Positions 27,900 to 38,117 of a stretch of DNA of 64,000 bases are shown here, in pieces. Made by a program: the position numbers and the translations under genes. The DNA comes from Caulobacter sp. CCUG 60055 (lineage in GTDB: Bacteria > Pseudomonadota > Alphaproteobacteria > Caulobacterales > Caulobacteraceae). The notes below the pieces were generated by a model that worked only from the letters and a program-made list of their open reading frames with translations, searched no databases and had not been told where the DNA came from. The stretch spans positions 682,001 to 746,000 of the forward strand of contig NZ_PUIC01000001.1 in the NCBI RefSeq assembly GCF_022750545.1, written 5' to 3'. The first letter of the stretch is position 1, and every line of letters begins with the position of its first letter.

Positions 27900-29896
27900 T
27901 GCGGGTCCGGCGGTGGGCTGGAGGGGAACGGCGACGGCTGGCCCGACGCGTCGGTGGGCGGCGGCGGCGCGGCGCCCTCGACCTCGCCGGCGGCGGCCGG
28001 CGGGGCCTCGGGCATGGGCATCGGCTTCTCGATCCGCGCCCGCACCTCCGGGTCCTTGAGCAGGGCCACCCGCATCACCTCGCGCGCGCGGGGCGCGGCG
28101 GCCGTCGCGCCGCCCAGGCCGCCGTGCTGGATGATCACCGACATGGCGTAGCGCGGATCGTCATAGGGCGCGAAGGCGACGAACAGGTTGTGGTCCTTGA
28201 ACCGCCACTCCGACGCCTTGCGGGTGGTCGCCTTGTCGTAGTTGCGCACCTGGGCGGTGCCGGTCTTGCCGGCCATCTTGACGTCGCCGAGACCGAGCTG
28301 GCTCTGCTTGTAGGCCGTGCCGGTGACGTCGTTGGCCACCGCCGCCATGCCGCCGCGGACGATGTCGAGGTGCTCCTTGCTGAACGGGAGGTCGGGCACG
28401 TCGGCGCCGGACGGGGTGGCCACGCCGCCGATCGACTTGATCAGGCGGGGATTGAGCGCCTTGCGGCCGTTGGCCAGCCGCGAGGTCATCACCGCCAGCT
28501 GCAGGGCGTTCACCGCCAGAGCCCCCTGCCCGATGCCGAAGCTCGGCGACTCGCCGGGATGCCAGACCGGGTCCTTGGGGAAACGCTTGCGCTTCCAGTC
28601 GCGGTCGGGAAGCGTCCCGCTCTTCTGGCCCGGAATGCCGATGTCGAAGATCTGGTTGATGCCGAACGCCCGCGCGGTCCTGGCGATGACGTCCGGGCCG
28701 ATCCGCAGCGCCATCTGGTAGAAGTAGACGTCGCACGAATTCTTGATGGCGTCGTGCATGCTCTGCGCGCCATGGCCGCGCTTCTGCCAGCAGTGGAAGG
28801 TGCGGCCGCCGAAGAACCAGCCGCCCGAGCAGACGATGCGCTCCTCGGGATTGATCCCCGACTCCAGAGCCGAGAGGGCGGTCATGGTCTTGAAGGTCGA
28901 GCCCGGCGGGTAGGTGCCGCTCAGCGCCTTGTCCAGCAGCGGCTTGCGCTCGTACTCGGCCAGGGCCTTGTACTCGGGGCCCGACAGGCCCTTGACGAAG
29001 CGGTTGGCGTCGAAGCTGGGCGTGGAGACCATGCACAGAAGATCGCCCGACCGGCAGTCCATCAGCACGATGGCCCCGCTCTCCTCGCCCATCACCTCCA
29101 GAGCCCGGTTCTGGACGTCGGCGTCGAGGGACAGCGCCACCTCCTTGCCGGGCACGGCCTTGATGTCGCCGCGCGGGTCCTCGCGGATCACCCGCCCGCG
29201 GGCGTCGACCTCGACCTTCTTGCCGCCGGCCTTGCCGCGCAGTTCGCGGTCCAGGGCCTTCTCGACGCCCTGCTTGCCGATGCGGAAGCCCGGATTGTGC
29301 ATCAGCGGGTCGTTCATCGCCCCCGGCGCCTTGAGGTCGACGTCCGAGACCTTGGAGACATAGCCGATCACATGGGCGAAGGCCCCGCCGAACGGATAGA
29401 CGCGCACCTCGCCCATGTCGGCGGTGACGCCGGGCAGTTGCGGCAGGCGGACGTTGACCGCGGAGAACTGCTCCCAGGTCAGGTCGTCCATCACCGAGAC
29501 CGGCGCGAACCGTGGGCTCTGCTCGATGTCGCGCATCACCGCCTTGCGCCGGTCGGGCGACAGCGGCGAGATCAGCGACAGCGTGTCGAGCGTGGCGTCG
29601 ACGTCGTCGACCTGGTCCTTGGTCAGCATCACCCGGAAGTTCGGGCGGTTGGAGGCCAGGGCCACGCCGTTGCGGTCGACGATCAGGCCGCGCGGCGGCG
29701 GCACCAGGCGGAAGTTGAACTGGTTGTCGGCCGCCATCAGCTTGTAGCGGTCGGCGTCGACGATCTGCAGCTGCGCCAGCCGTCCGGCCAGGGCCAGCAC
29801 CCCGACGCCGGCCAGGCCGCCCATCAGGAAGGTCCGGCGGGAGAACACCCCCTGCCGCTCATTGACCTCGCTGAAATAGATTGAGGGTTCGCTCAA
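27896..29896 (-). CDS. mrdA: penicillin-binding protein 2 (elongation transpeptidase)
   Basis: This 666-residue class B PBP has a cytoplasmic tail and one membrane anchor at about 24-48. The PBP dimer domain contains RGLIVDRNGVALASN (about 74-88). The transpeptidase domain has the active serine Ser333 in GSTFK, SCD near 388 (the SxN position, Asp as in other PBP2s) and AGKTGTAQV (KTG box). The Pro/Glu-rich C-terminal tail is longer than in E. coli PBP2. It cross-links murein for cylindrical growth with RodA, MreC and MreD. It lies 12 bases downstream of mreD. Confidence 0.96.
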   Translation of the reverse strand: MSEPSIYFSEVNERQGVFSRRTFLMGGLAGVGVLALAGRLAQLQIVDADRYKLMAADNQFNFRLVPPPRGLIVDRNGVALASNRPNFRVMLTKDQVDDVDATLDTLSLISPLSPDRRKAVMRDIEQSPRFAPVSVMDDLTWEQFSAVNVRLPQLPGVTADMGEVRVYPFGGAFAHVIGYVSKVSDVDLKAPGAMNDPLMHNPGFRIGKQGVEKALDRELRGKAGGKKVEVDARGRVIREDPRGDIKAVPGKEVALSLDADVQNRALEVMGEESGAIVLMDCRSGDLLCMVSTPSFDANRFVKGLSGPEYKALAEYERKPLLDKALSGTYPPGSTFKTMTALSALESGINPEERIVCSGGWFFGGRTFHCWQKRGHGAQSMHDAIKNSCDVYFYQMALRIGPDVIARTARAFGINQIFDIGIPGQKSGTLPDRDWKRKRFPKDPVWHPGESPSFGIGQGALAVNALQLAVMTSRLANGRKALNPRLIKSIGGVATPSGADVPDLPFSKEHLDIVRGGMAAVANDVTGTAYKQSQLGLGDVKMAGKTGTAQVRNYDKATTRKASEWRFKDHNLFVAFAPYDDPRYAMSVIIQHGGLGGATAAAPRAREVMRVALLKDPEVRARIEKPMPMPEAPPAAAGEVEGAAPPPPTDASGQPSPFPSSPPPDPQ

Positions 29897-29908
29897 GCTG
29901 GACGCCCA

Positions 29909-30427
29909 TCACCGGAAGCGGACATCGGCGTCCTCGAAGCGCTGGATCAGCCGGTTCGCGAACGGATAGAGCGCGGCGTTGACCAGCACCTGCCACCCCG
30001 CCCCGATCAGGCTGGGCACGGCGATGGAATCCAGCATGGTCAGCATGTAGGCCGTGCCCGTGGCCAAAAGACAGGCCGCCCCGTACCAGGCCCAGATCAC
30101 CAGGGGGCCCTGGTTGTTCATCACGCTGCGGGTGGCCAGCACCCCGGCGTAGGCGGCCAGGAGCGAGATCGCCCAAAGCCCCAGCGGACCACCCCAGAAC
30201 AGGTCGAGGAACAGGCCCATCCCGAGCAGGAAGAACGGCGGCAGGATCGACGGCCGGATCACCGCCCAGGCGAAGGCCGGCGCCAGCGGAAAGACGAACT
30301 CGGGAAGCTGCAGGCCGAACACCCGCAACGGAATGGCCAGGAAGATGGTCGCCACGACGCAGATCAGGGTCGGAGCGACCAGCCACCGCCAGGGGTCGAG
30401 CGGCCGGGTGGCCTGGAAGCCGCTCAT
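29909..30427 (-). CDS. mreD: rod-shape membrane protein MreD
   Basis: The product is 172 residues with five to six membrane segments. PFFLLGMGLFLDLFWGGPLGLWAI (about 63-86) is the conserved MreD region. The start overlaps the mreC stop by four bases. MreD works with MreC to couple MreB filaments to the PBP2-RodA synthase. The frame is open further upstream, but that part runs antisense-like through mreC and is not coding. Confidence 0.93.
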   Translation of the reverse strand: MSGFQATRPLDPWRWLVAPTLICVVATIFLAIPLRVFGLQLPEFVFPLAPAFAWAVIRPSILPPFFLLGMGLFLDLFWGGPLGLWAISLLAAYAGVLATRSVMNNQGPLVIWAWYGAACLLATGTAYMLTMLDSIAVPSLIGAGWQVLVNAALYPFANRLIQRFEDADVRFR

Positions 30428-31488
30428 ACCTGGCCTCCGCCCGGCTGGGCGGCGTCCGCGCCGGCGGCGGGCGCGGCGGTTTCGGGCTGCCTGGCCGGCG
30501 CGGGCTTCGGCTTCGGAGCGGCGGCGGGTTTGACGGCCGCGGGCTTGGCGACGGCCGGCGCCTGGGCGGCCGGCGCGGCGGCCTGAGCGGCCTGCGTCGT
30601 CGGGGGCGACGCCGTCGAGGCTTCGAGCTGGGCCTCGCTGACGGCCTGGGTGAAATCCTTGAACTTCAGGATGCGGACATAGTCGATCGGCGCGTAGTCG
30701 GAATCCAGACGAACCCGCCAGCCGCCGTCGACGCCCTTGACCGCCGTGCCCACCGGCAGGCCGCGGGGCATGACGCCGCCGTCGCCCGAGGTCAGCAACC
30801 GGTCGCCCGCCTTCACCGGATCGCGGCCGCGCAGATAATCGAGCCGCGGGTCGGAGCCGCCGTCGCCGGTCAGGATGGCCCGGGCGTTGGTGCGCTCGAT
30901 CATCACCGGCGTGCGTGAGGCGATGTCGGTCAGCAACAGCACGCGGCTGGCCCCGTCGGCCACGCCGATCACCCGGCCGACCAGGCCGCGCTCGCTCATC
31001 ACCGGATTGCCGACCACGACGCCGGCCTCCTTGCCCGCATTGGCGAGCCGGGTGTTGGCGAAGGGGCCGCGGGCGTCCATCACCACGCGGGCGGCCACCA
31101 TCGGGATCGGCGGATCGGTCTTCAGGCCGAGGATGGCCTCGTATCGCCGGGTCTTGTCCTCCAGCGCCATGGCCTTGTCGCGCCACTGCCGCGCCTCGAT
31201 CAGCTCGGCGCGCAGGCGACGGTTCTCAGAGATCGCGAAGAAATAGCCTCGCACGCCGTCGATCCCGGCCCCGGCCCAGCGCACGGGCGCGGAGATCACG
31301 CCGCCGACCGGCGCCTCGACCGTGTCGACCACGTTCTTGCTGGCCCCGTAGGCGGAAGCCTGCAGGGTCTCGCGACGGTCGCTCATCAGGAACGCCACGG
31401 CCGCGACGGCGGCCACTATGAGCGCCACCGCCGCCGTCCAGGTCAGCGGAACCTTGAGATCGCCGAAAGGTCCGTCCCGTAAGGACAC
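30424..31488 (-). CDS. mreC: rod-shape-determining protein MreC
   Basis: The product is 354 residues with one membrane segment (about 15-35), a coiled coil (about 72-110, ENRRLRAELIEARQWRDKA), and the two beta-barrel MreC core (NPVMSERGLVGRVIGV near 160; LTSGDGGVMPRGLPVGT near 235). A disordered Ala/Pro/Lys tail of about 60 residues follows. The core makes the periplasmic scaffold that activates PBP2. It lies 38 bases downstream of mreB. Confidence 0.95.
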   Translation of the reverse strand: MSLRDGPFGDLKVPLTWTAAVALIVAAVAAVAFLMSDRRETLQASAYGASKNVVDTVEAPVGGVISAPVRWAGAGIDGVRGYFFAISENRRLRAELIEARQWRDKAMALEDKTRRYEAILGLKTDPPIPMVAARVVMDARGPFANTRLANAGKEAGVVVGNPVMSERGLVGRVIGVADGASRVLLLTDIASRTPVMIERTNARAILTGDGGSDPRLDYLRGRDPVKAGDRLLTSGDGGVMPRGLPVGTAVKGVDGGWRVRLDSDYAPIDYVRILKFKDFTQAVSEAQLEASTASPPTTQAAQAAAPAAQAPAVAKPAAVKPAAAPKPKPAPARQPETAAPAAGADAAQPGGGQV

Positions 31489-31526
31489 GTCCGCGCCTCC
31501 GCGCCCCCGCGCTTGCTAGAGAGCTA

Positions 31527-32774
<1,248 letters not shown>

Positions 32775-33659
32775 TCACCACAACGACGTCATCACCACCC
32801 CGGCGAGGACGGCCAGGCCGGCCAGAATCTGGGCGGGACGCAGGGTCTCCTTGAAGAACCGCCGCCCGGCCAGCGCCGCGATCGGCGCCTCGATCACCCC
32901 GACCGCCCTCACCGGCCCGGCGGGGGACAACGCCACGGCGATGAACCAGCAGGCGGACGCCGCCGCGCCGAAGAAGCCCGCCCCGACCGAAGCGCGCCAG
33001 CCGGCCGCCACCGCGCGCAGGGCCGCCCGGTCGCGCGCCGCCAGGTAAAGGCCCAGGCCGGCCGCCTGCATGGCCTGGACGACGCAGAGGCTGACGATCG
33101 CCGCATAGACCCTGTGCGCCGGCTCCAGCTCCAGGCCGGCGCGGCGGAACGCGTTGAGCGAGAACCCGAAGGCCAGGCCGGACGCCAGGCCGAACACCGC
33201 GCCCGTCGCCGGCCGTTCGCCCGCCGCGCCGCGCCGGGGCCAGCTCAACGCCGCCAGCCCGGCGCTGGTCGCGGCCACGCCGATCCAGGCCGTGGCGCTC
33301 AGCCGGTCGCCGAACACGAACAGGCCGGGGATGGCGGCCAGGGGCAGCGAGCTCTGTTGCAAGGCCGTGGCCACGGCGAAGCCGCCGCGCCGCATCGCCA
33401 CGAGAAGCGCGGCGGTGGCCAGCACCTGGGCCAGGGCCCCGGCCGCCGCCACGCCCCAGAACCCGATCGAGAAGCTCGGGCGGGCGCCCGGCGTCAGCAG
33501 GCAGGCGACGACCGCCAGGATCAGCGAGAACGGCAATCCGAACAGGAAGCGCACCAAGGTCGCGCCCCAGGGCCCCGCCCCGGCCATCAGGCTGCGCTGG
33601 AGGCCGTTGCGCGCCACCTGCAGGGCGGCGGCGGCGACCGTCGCGGCGATCCAGATCAT
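32775..33659 (-). CDS. EamA/DMT family transporter
   Basis: The product is 294 residues with ten membrane segments in two EamA repeats. The first repeat ends near residue 140 after LSATAWIGVAATSAGLAALSW, the second with FFKETLRPAQILAGLAVLAGVV. DMT carriers export amino acids, nucleotides or other metabolites. No substrate can be inferred. It stands upstream of mreB on the same strand, with a promoter-sized gap, and is probably not part of the shape operon. Confidence 0.87.
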   Translation of the reverse strand: MIWIAATVAAAALQVARNGLQRSLMAGAGPWGATLVRFLFGLPFSLILAVVACLLTPGARPSFSIGFWGVAAAGALAQVLATAALLVAMRRGGFAVATALQQSSLPLAAIPGLFVFGDRLSATAWIGVAATSAGLAALSWPRRGAAGERPATGAVFGLASGLAFGFSLNAFRRAGLELEPAHRVYAAIVSLCVVQAMQAAGLGLYLAARDRAALRAVAAGWRASVGAGFFGAAASACWFIAVALSPAGPVRAVGVIEAPIAALAGRRFFKETLRPAQILAGLAVLAGVVMTSLW

Positions 33660-33797
33660 CGCCGCCGCCGCATCAGGGAATCTTTATGCGCCGGGCCGCC
33701 GATCGCCATCGAAGCCTTACGCCGGCGGGACCAGATTCCGGATCGTCGCGAAACCGGCGCTTCGGCGTCCCCGGCGACATCTGAAAGGCTTTGCATC

Positions 33798-34280
33798 ATG
33801 AAACCCTCTCCCTGGAACCGCGCGGCCCTGTTCTTCCTGGGCCTGCCCGAGGCGGCCGACGACGAGCCCCTGGACCGCATGCTGGGCCTGGCCGAAGCCA
33901 CGCCCCTGTGCGCCATCAGCGTCGCCGGTCCCGAGGCAGGAGACGCGATCAGCGGCCTGTGGCGGCGCGGCTACCAGCGGGTCGAGGCGGCGCGCCGCGC
34001 CACCTGCCCGTCGGCCGACGAGCGGTGCGACGTCCTTCTGGTGGTGGGCTGCGAGCACGCTGAATCGGCGGCGGCCCTGGCCGCGAACACCGCCGCCATG
34101 CTGCGCCCCGGCGGCGCGCTGGTGGTGGACGCCAGCCGCATGGTGTCGGCCGACGCCCGCCGCACCCTGTGCCGCCTGCTCGACGGCTACGGCTTCGCCT
34201 GCGCCGAGGGCGCGCACCTCGGCGCCGAGATCAAGGCCGAGCGCCGCCCCACGGCGCCCCGCCTGCGCGTCGTCGACTGA
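33798..34280 (+). CDS. hypothetical protein, possibly a degenerate methyltransferase
   Basis: The product is 160 residues. AAAGG lies 9 bases before ATG 33798. The segment DVLLVVGCEHAESAAALAANTAAMLRPGGALVV (about 82-114) resembles the later strands of a class I SAM-dependent methyltransferase, where the acidic-loop and LRPGG motifs occur. The glycine-rich SAM loop (motif I) is not recognisable, so activity is doubtful. It converges on leuA at a 6-base gap. I do not recognise a named family. Confidence 0.6.
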   Translation: MKPSPWNRAALFFLGLPEAADDEPLDRMLGLAEATPLCAISVAGPEAGDAISGLWRRGYQRVEAARRATCPSADERCDVLLVVGCEHAESAAALAANTAAMLRPGGALVVDASRMVSADARRTLCRLLDGYGFACAEGAHLGAEIKAERRPTAPRLRVVD

Positions 34281-34286
34281 GCCGGC

Positions 34287-35861
34287 TCAGAACCCGCTGG
34301 CGATCGCCGGGTCGGGCCGCGTCTTTTCCTTACGCGCGAAGAGGTTGTTGAGCGCGTTGACATAGGCCTTGGCGCTGGCGGTCAGGGTGTCGGTGTCGGC
34401 GGCCTGGCCGGTGGCGATGCGACCGTCCTCTTCCAGCCGCACCGAGACCTGGGCCTGGGCGTCAGTGCCCTCGGTGACCGCGTGCACCTGGAACAGGCGC
34501 AGCGTCGCCCCGTGCGGAGCGACCACGTGGATGGCGTTGAACACGGCGTCGACGGGGCCGTCGCCGGTGGCGCTGGCCGAACGCTCCTCGCCGTCGATCT
34601 CGACGGTCAGCTGCGCCTCCTGCGGCCCCTCGGTGCCGGCGACCACGCGCAGGTTCTTGACACGGATGCGCTCGGCGCCCCGCGCCAGGGCGTCGTCGAC
34701 CAGGGCGACGATATCGTCGTCATAGACGTGCTTCTTGCGGTCGGCCAAATCCTTGAACCGGCCGAACGCCTCGTTCAGCGCGTTCTGGCCCAGCTCGTAG
34801 CCCAGGTCCTTGAGCTTGGCGCGGAAGGCGTGGCGGCCGGAGTGCTTGCCCATCACCAGGCTCGACGGCGCCTGGCCGACGTCCTCGGGCCGCATGATCT
34901 CGTAGGTCTCGCGGTTCTTCAGCATCCCGTCCTGGTGGATGCCGCTCTCGTGGCTGAACGCGTTCTTGCCGACGATGGCCTTGTTGTACTGCACCGGGAA
35001 GCCGGTGATCGCCGAGACGTAGCGCGACGCCCGGGTGATGTGGGTGGTGTCGATGCGGGTGTCGTAGGGCAGCCGGTCGCCGCGCACGCGCAGGGCCATG
35101 ACGATTTCCTCGAGCGCGGCGTTGCCGGCCCGCTCGCCCAGGCCGTTGATGGCGCACTCGACCTGACGCGCCCCGCCCTGCACCCCGGCCAGGCTGTTGG
35201 CGACCGCCAGGCCCAGGTCGTTGTGGCAATGGGTGGAGAAGATCACCCGGTCGGCCCCGTCGACGTTCTCGACCATGTATCGGAACAGGTCGGCGTATTC
35301 GGTCGGATAGGTGTAGCCGACCGTGTCGGGCAGGTTGATGGTGGTGGCGCCGGCCTTGATCGCCGTCTCGACCGCGCGGCGCAAGAACTCGCGCTCGCTG
35401 CGGGTGGCGTCCTCGGCCGACCACTCGATGTCGTCGCACAGGTTGCGGGCGTGGCCGACGGTGCGGGCGATGACGTCCAGCACGTCGCCCGGCTCCATCT
35501 GCAGCTTGTGCTTCATGTGCAGCGGGCTGGTGGCGATGACGATATGGATGCGGCCGCGCCTGGCCGGCTTGATCGCCTCGGCGCAGCGGTCGATGTCCAT
35601 GGTGTGCGCCCGGCACAGGCCGGCGATGGTGCTTTCCTTGACGATCTTCGAGACCTCGCGCACGGCCTCGAAATCGCCGTTGGAGGCGATAGGGAAGCCG
35701 GCCTCGATCACGTCGACCCCCATCTCCTCCATGATCTTGGCGAGTTCCAGCTTCTCGTCCAGCGACATGGAGGCGCCCGGCGACTGCTCGCCGTCACGCA
35801 TGGTGGTGTCGAAGATGATGACGTTCTCGCGCTTGGCGGCGGCGTCGGATACGGAGGTCAT
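34287..35861 (-). CDS. leuA: 2-isopropylmalate synthase
   Basis: The product is 524 residues and condenses acetyl-CoA with 2-oxoisovalerate in the first step of leucine synthesis. The catalytic TIM barrel begins with DTTMRDGEQSPGASM (about 17-31). HCHNDLGLAVANSL (about 207) holds the metal-binding histidines, and NGLGERAGNAALEE lies near 236-249. The C-terminal regulatory LeuA-dimer domain starts near 390 and would bind leucine for feedback inhibition. The start MTSVSDAAAKREN was chosen over an upstream in-frame ATG that would fall inside the leader hairpins. A leucine leader peptide precedes it. Confidence 0.96.
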   Translation of the reverse strand: MTSVSDAAAKRENVIIFDTTMRDGEQSPGASMSLDEKLELAKIMEEMGVDVIEAGFPIASNGDFEAVREVSKIVKESTIAGLCRAHTMDIDRCAEAIKPARRGRIHIVIATSPLHMKHKLQMEPGDVLDVIARTVGHARNLCDDIEWSAEDATRSEREFLRRAVETAIKAGATTINLPDTVGYTYPTEYADLFRYMVENVDGADRVIFSTHCHNDLGLAVANSLAGVQGGARQVECAINGLGERAGNAALEEIVMALRVRGDRLPYDTRIDTTHITRASRYVSAITGFPVQYNKAIVGKNAFSHESGIHQDGMLKNRETYEIMRPEDVGQAPSSLVMGKHSGRHAFRAKLKDLGYELGQNALNEAFGRFKDLADRKKHVYDDDIVALVDDALARGAERIRVKNLRVVAGTEGPQEAQLTVEIDGEERSASATGDGPVDAVFNAIHVVAPHGATLRLFQVHAVTEGTDAQAQVSVRLEEDGRIATGQAADTDTLTASAKAYVNALNNLFARKEKTRPDPAIASGF

Positions 35862-35891
35862 GGGAAGGGCTCGTCGGTCTGGTGCGTTTGT

Positions 35892-35945
35892 CGGGCGGCG
35901 GGCTTTCGAGATCCCCTGCACGCCCGGCCGCGACGAAGCGCGGCC
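35892..35945 (-). promoter_or_regulatory. leuA attenuator-like RNA hairpins
   Basis: Directly after the leader stop codon the mRNA can form a 7-bp stem (GGCCGCG with CGCGGCC, 35926-35945, hexaloop). A second stem, CGGGCG with CGCCCG (35921-35926 and 35892-35897), abuts and shares one base with it, so the two cannot fully coexist. No long U-run follows, so control could be through Rho or the leuA ribosome site rather than a classical intrinsic terminator. Confidence 0.5.
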
Positions 35946-35946
35946 C

Positions 35947-36003
35947 CTAGAGCGCCCAGGGGCTGATAAGCAGGAGCGAAAGCAGGTCGCGGCGGCCGTT
36001 CAT
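35947..36003 (-). CDS. leuL: leucine-rich leader peptide of leuA
   Basis: An 18-codon frame begins at ATG 36003 behind a near-perfect ribosome site (TAGGAGGAG). It encodes MNGRRDLLSLLLISPWAL and ends at TAG 35947-35949. Five of the seven residues 7-13 are Leu or Ile apart from one Ser, and six of 18 residues are leucine. Its position 86 bases before leuA and the hairpins after it are those of a transcription-attenuation leader: leucine starvation would stall the ribosome on the Leu codons. It is too short for routine gene calling. Confidence 0.82.
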   Translation of the reverse strand: MNGRRDLLSLLLISPWAL

Positions 36004-36105
36004 AACGCTCCTCCTACACATCCAGGCGGAATCGAGCAAGCTTTTTGCGCGAGAGCAGCCCTTTTCGATCCATGACGCAAGAATTTCGCGAGAGCGGCCG
36101 GTTGC

Positions 36106-38058
36106 TCAGCGCGTAACGATCGGAAAATCGGCGGGCGCGGCATCGAACCACCCCGCCAGCCGGGCGAAGGCGGAAGCATCGCCCTCCAGCTTGACGTCGC
36201 CGCTGGCGATCTTGGCCTGCAACGGGACGTGATTGAACAGCGCGTCGAGCAGCACGGCGCGCGGCGCGGTGAGGACGGCGTCGGTCCGCTCGCTCCCGGT
36301 CGCGGCCTGCGGGACGAGGACGCCGTTGCGGACCTGCACGACGAAGCGCTCGCCGCGCTCGGGGAACACGAACCCCAGGCTCAGCCGGGCGTCCCCCGCC
36401 CTGCCGGCGTCGAGCCGCACCGACAGCAGGTCGAAGATCATCTCCGACGGCAGGTTGCGCACGAGGTCCGCCGAGACCTGGCCCGCCGGCCCGCGCCTGA
36501 CGCCGTCGCGCAGCTCGGCCGCCCCGGTCAGGTACATGTTCCGCGCCAGCGAGTTCTCGCTCTGATAGCCCAGTTGGTCATAGGTCCGGGCCAGCAGGGC
36601 CTTGGCCGCCGGATCGCCCCCCGCCATGACCAGATGGTCGAGCAGCACGGCCGCCCAGGCGTAGTCGGCCCGGTCGTAGGCCGCCTGGGCCATGGCCAGC
36701 ACCTTGGCCGCCCCGCCCATGGCCTCGACATAGCGCTTGCCGACGTCCGCCGGGGGCCGCGGCTCAAGGTGCGCGGGATTGGCGTCGTACCAGCCCATGT
36801 AGCGTTGATAGACCGCGCGGCTGTTGAAGCTGAGGCTGCCGTAGTAGCCGCGGTCGAACCACTCCCGCGCCAGGGTCTTGGGCAGGGCGATGCGGGCGGC
36901 GATCTCATCGCCGGTCATGCCCTGGTTCATCATCCGCACGCTCTGGTCGTGCAGGTATTTGTAGGCGTCGCGATGGTCGGCCAGGAAGTCGGCGATCGCC
37001 GCGCCGCCGAAGCGCGGCCAGCCGTGGCTGGTCATCATCACGTCGCTCTTGTCGCCGAACAGGCGGATCGACTCGGTCAGATAGTCAGCCCAGGCCTTGG
37101 AATCGCGGACCAGCGCCCCGCGCGGGGTCAGCACGTTGTGCATGGTGACGTTGGCGTTCTCGGCCATGTCGAGCACATGCAGGTCCGGGAGGTAGAAGTT
37201 CATCTCGGCCGGCGCCTCCGTGCCCGGCGTCACCTGGAACCGGAAACGCACCCCGTCGAGCGTCAGCTCCTGCCCGGTGCGCTCGATGCTGACCGTCGGC
37301 GGAATCAGGGTGATCGTCCCCTTGGAGATTCCCAGACCGATGCCCGACCCGAGCTGGCCGGTCGGCGAAGGGGCGAGCAGGTGGCCGAACTGGTACTGGG
37401 CCCGGCGGGTCATGGCCGGGCCGGCGATGACGTTCTCGCTGACCACTTCCTTGAGGAAGCCCTGCGGCGAGACGACGGCCACCTTGCCGGCGTCGACGTC
37501 CTTCTGGTCGACCACGCCCCGGACGCCGCCGAAATGGTCGACATGGCTGTGGGTGTAGATCACCGCCGTCACCGGGCGGGGCCCGAGCTTGTCGGAGACC
37601 AGGGCGTAGGCCGCTCTGGCGGTCTCCAGCGAGGTCAGCGGATCGACGACGATCCACCCCGCGGCTCCCCGGATGAAGGTGATGTTGGCCACGTCGAAGC
37701 CGCGCACCTGATAGACGCCGGGCGCGACCTCGAACAGGCCGCTCATGGCCAGCAGCTGCGCCTGCCGCCACAGGCTCGGATTGACGGTCGGCGGCGCCTC
37801 GCCCTTGAGGAAATCGTAGGCCGAGAGGTCCCAGGCCGCGCCGCCGTCGGCGCGGCGGATCACCGGGTCCTTGAGCGTTCCGAGGTAACCGCGCGAGGCG
37901 AAGTCGAAATCACGGCGGTCCTCGAACGGCAGCTCGCGGGCGACCTCGGCCTGGCGGCGCACGGTGGCGGCCGACGGCGCCTCGCCCGCCGTGGCGGCGC
38001 CCGCCCACAGGACGGCGGCGGCCAGGGCCGCCCCGCAGACCATGCCGCCCACGCCCAT
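36106..38058 (-). CDS. secreted alkyl sulfatase (SdsA1/BDS1 type)
   Basis: The product is 650 residues. A Sec signal peptide (cut near residue 24, after ATA) precedes a metallo-beta-lactamase domain with the zinc motif THSHVDHFGG (about 168-177). After it come an alkylsulfatase dimerisation domain (NSRAVYQRYMGWYDANPAHLEPRPP cut near 415) and a C-terminal SCP2-like domain that binds the alkyl chain. The family hydrolyses SDS and related sulfate esters to alcohols in the periplasm. It is divergent from a TetR gene with a palindromic operator between them. Confidence 0.93.
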   Translation of the reverse strand: MGVGGMVCGAALAAAVLWAGAATAGEAPSAATVRRQAEVARELPFEDRRDFDFASRGYLGTLKDPVIRRADGGAAWDLSAYDFLKGEAPPTVNPSLWRQAQLLAMSGLFEVAPGVYQVRGFDVANITFIRGAAGWIVVDPLTSLETARAAYALVSDKLGPRPVTAVIYTHSHVDHFGGVRGVVDQKDVDAGKVAVVSPQGFLKEVVSENVIAGPAMTRRAQYQFGHLLAPSPTGQLGSGIGLGISKGTITLIPPTVSIERTGQELTLDGVRFRFQVTPGTEAPAEMNFYLPDLHVLDMAENANVTMHNVLTPRGALVRDSKAWADYLTESIRLFGDKSDVMMTSHGWPRFGGAAIADFLADHRDAYKYLHDQSVRMMNQGMTGDEIAARIALPKTLAREWFDRGYYGSLSFNSRAVYQRYMGWYDANPAHLEPRPPADVGKRYVEAMGGAAKVLAMAQAAYDRADYAWAAVLLDHLVMAGGDPAAKALLARTYDQLGYQSENSLARNMYLTGAAELRDGVRRGPAGQVSADLVRNLPSEMIFDLLSVRLDAGRAGDARLSLGFVFPERGERFVVQVRNGVLVPQAATGSERTDAVLTAPRAVLLDALFNHVPLQAKIASGDVKLEGDASAFARLAGWFDAAPADFPIVTR

Positions 38059-38081
38059 CGCCGCCTCCTGGATTTAGATTT

Positions 38082-38099
38082 TGAAACCAGATGGTTTCA
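38082..38099. promoter_or_regulatory. TetR operator between sulfatase and regulator
   Basis: TGAAACC-AGAT-GGTTTCA is a perfect 7-bp inverted repeat with a 4-base centre. It sits midway in the 59-bp gap between the divergent alkylsulfatase and TetR starts, where binding would block both promoters. It differs from the RAAC-N4-GTTT sites elsewhere in the window. Confidence 0.75.
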
Positions 38100-38117
38100 T
38101 TTTAGGTATCATCGAAC

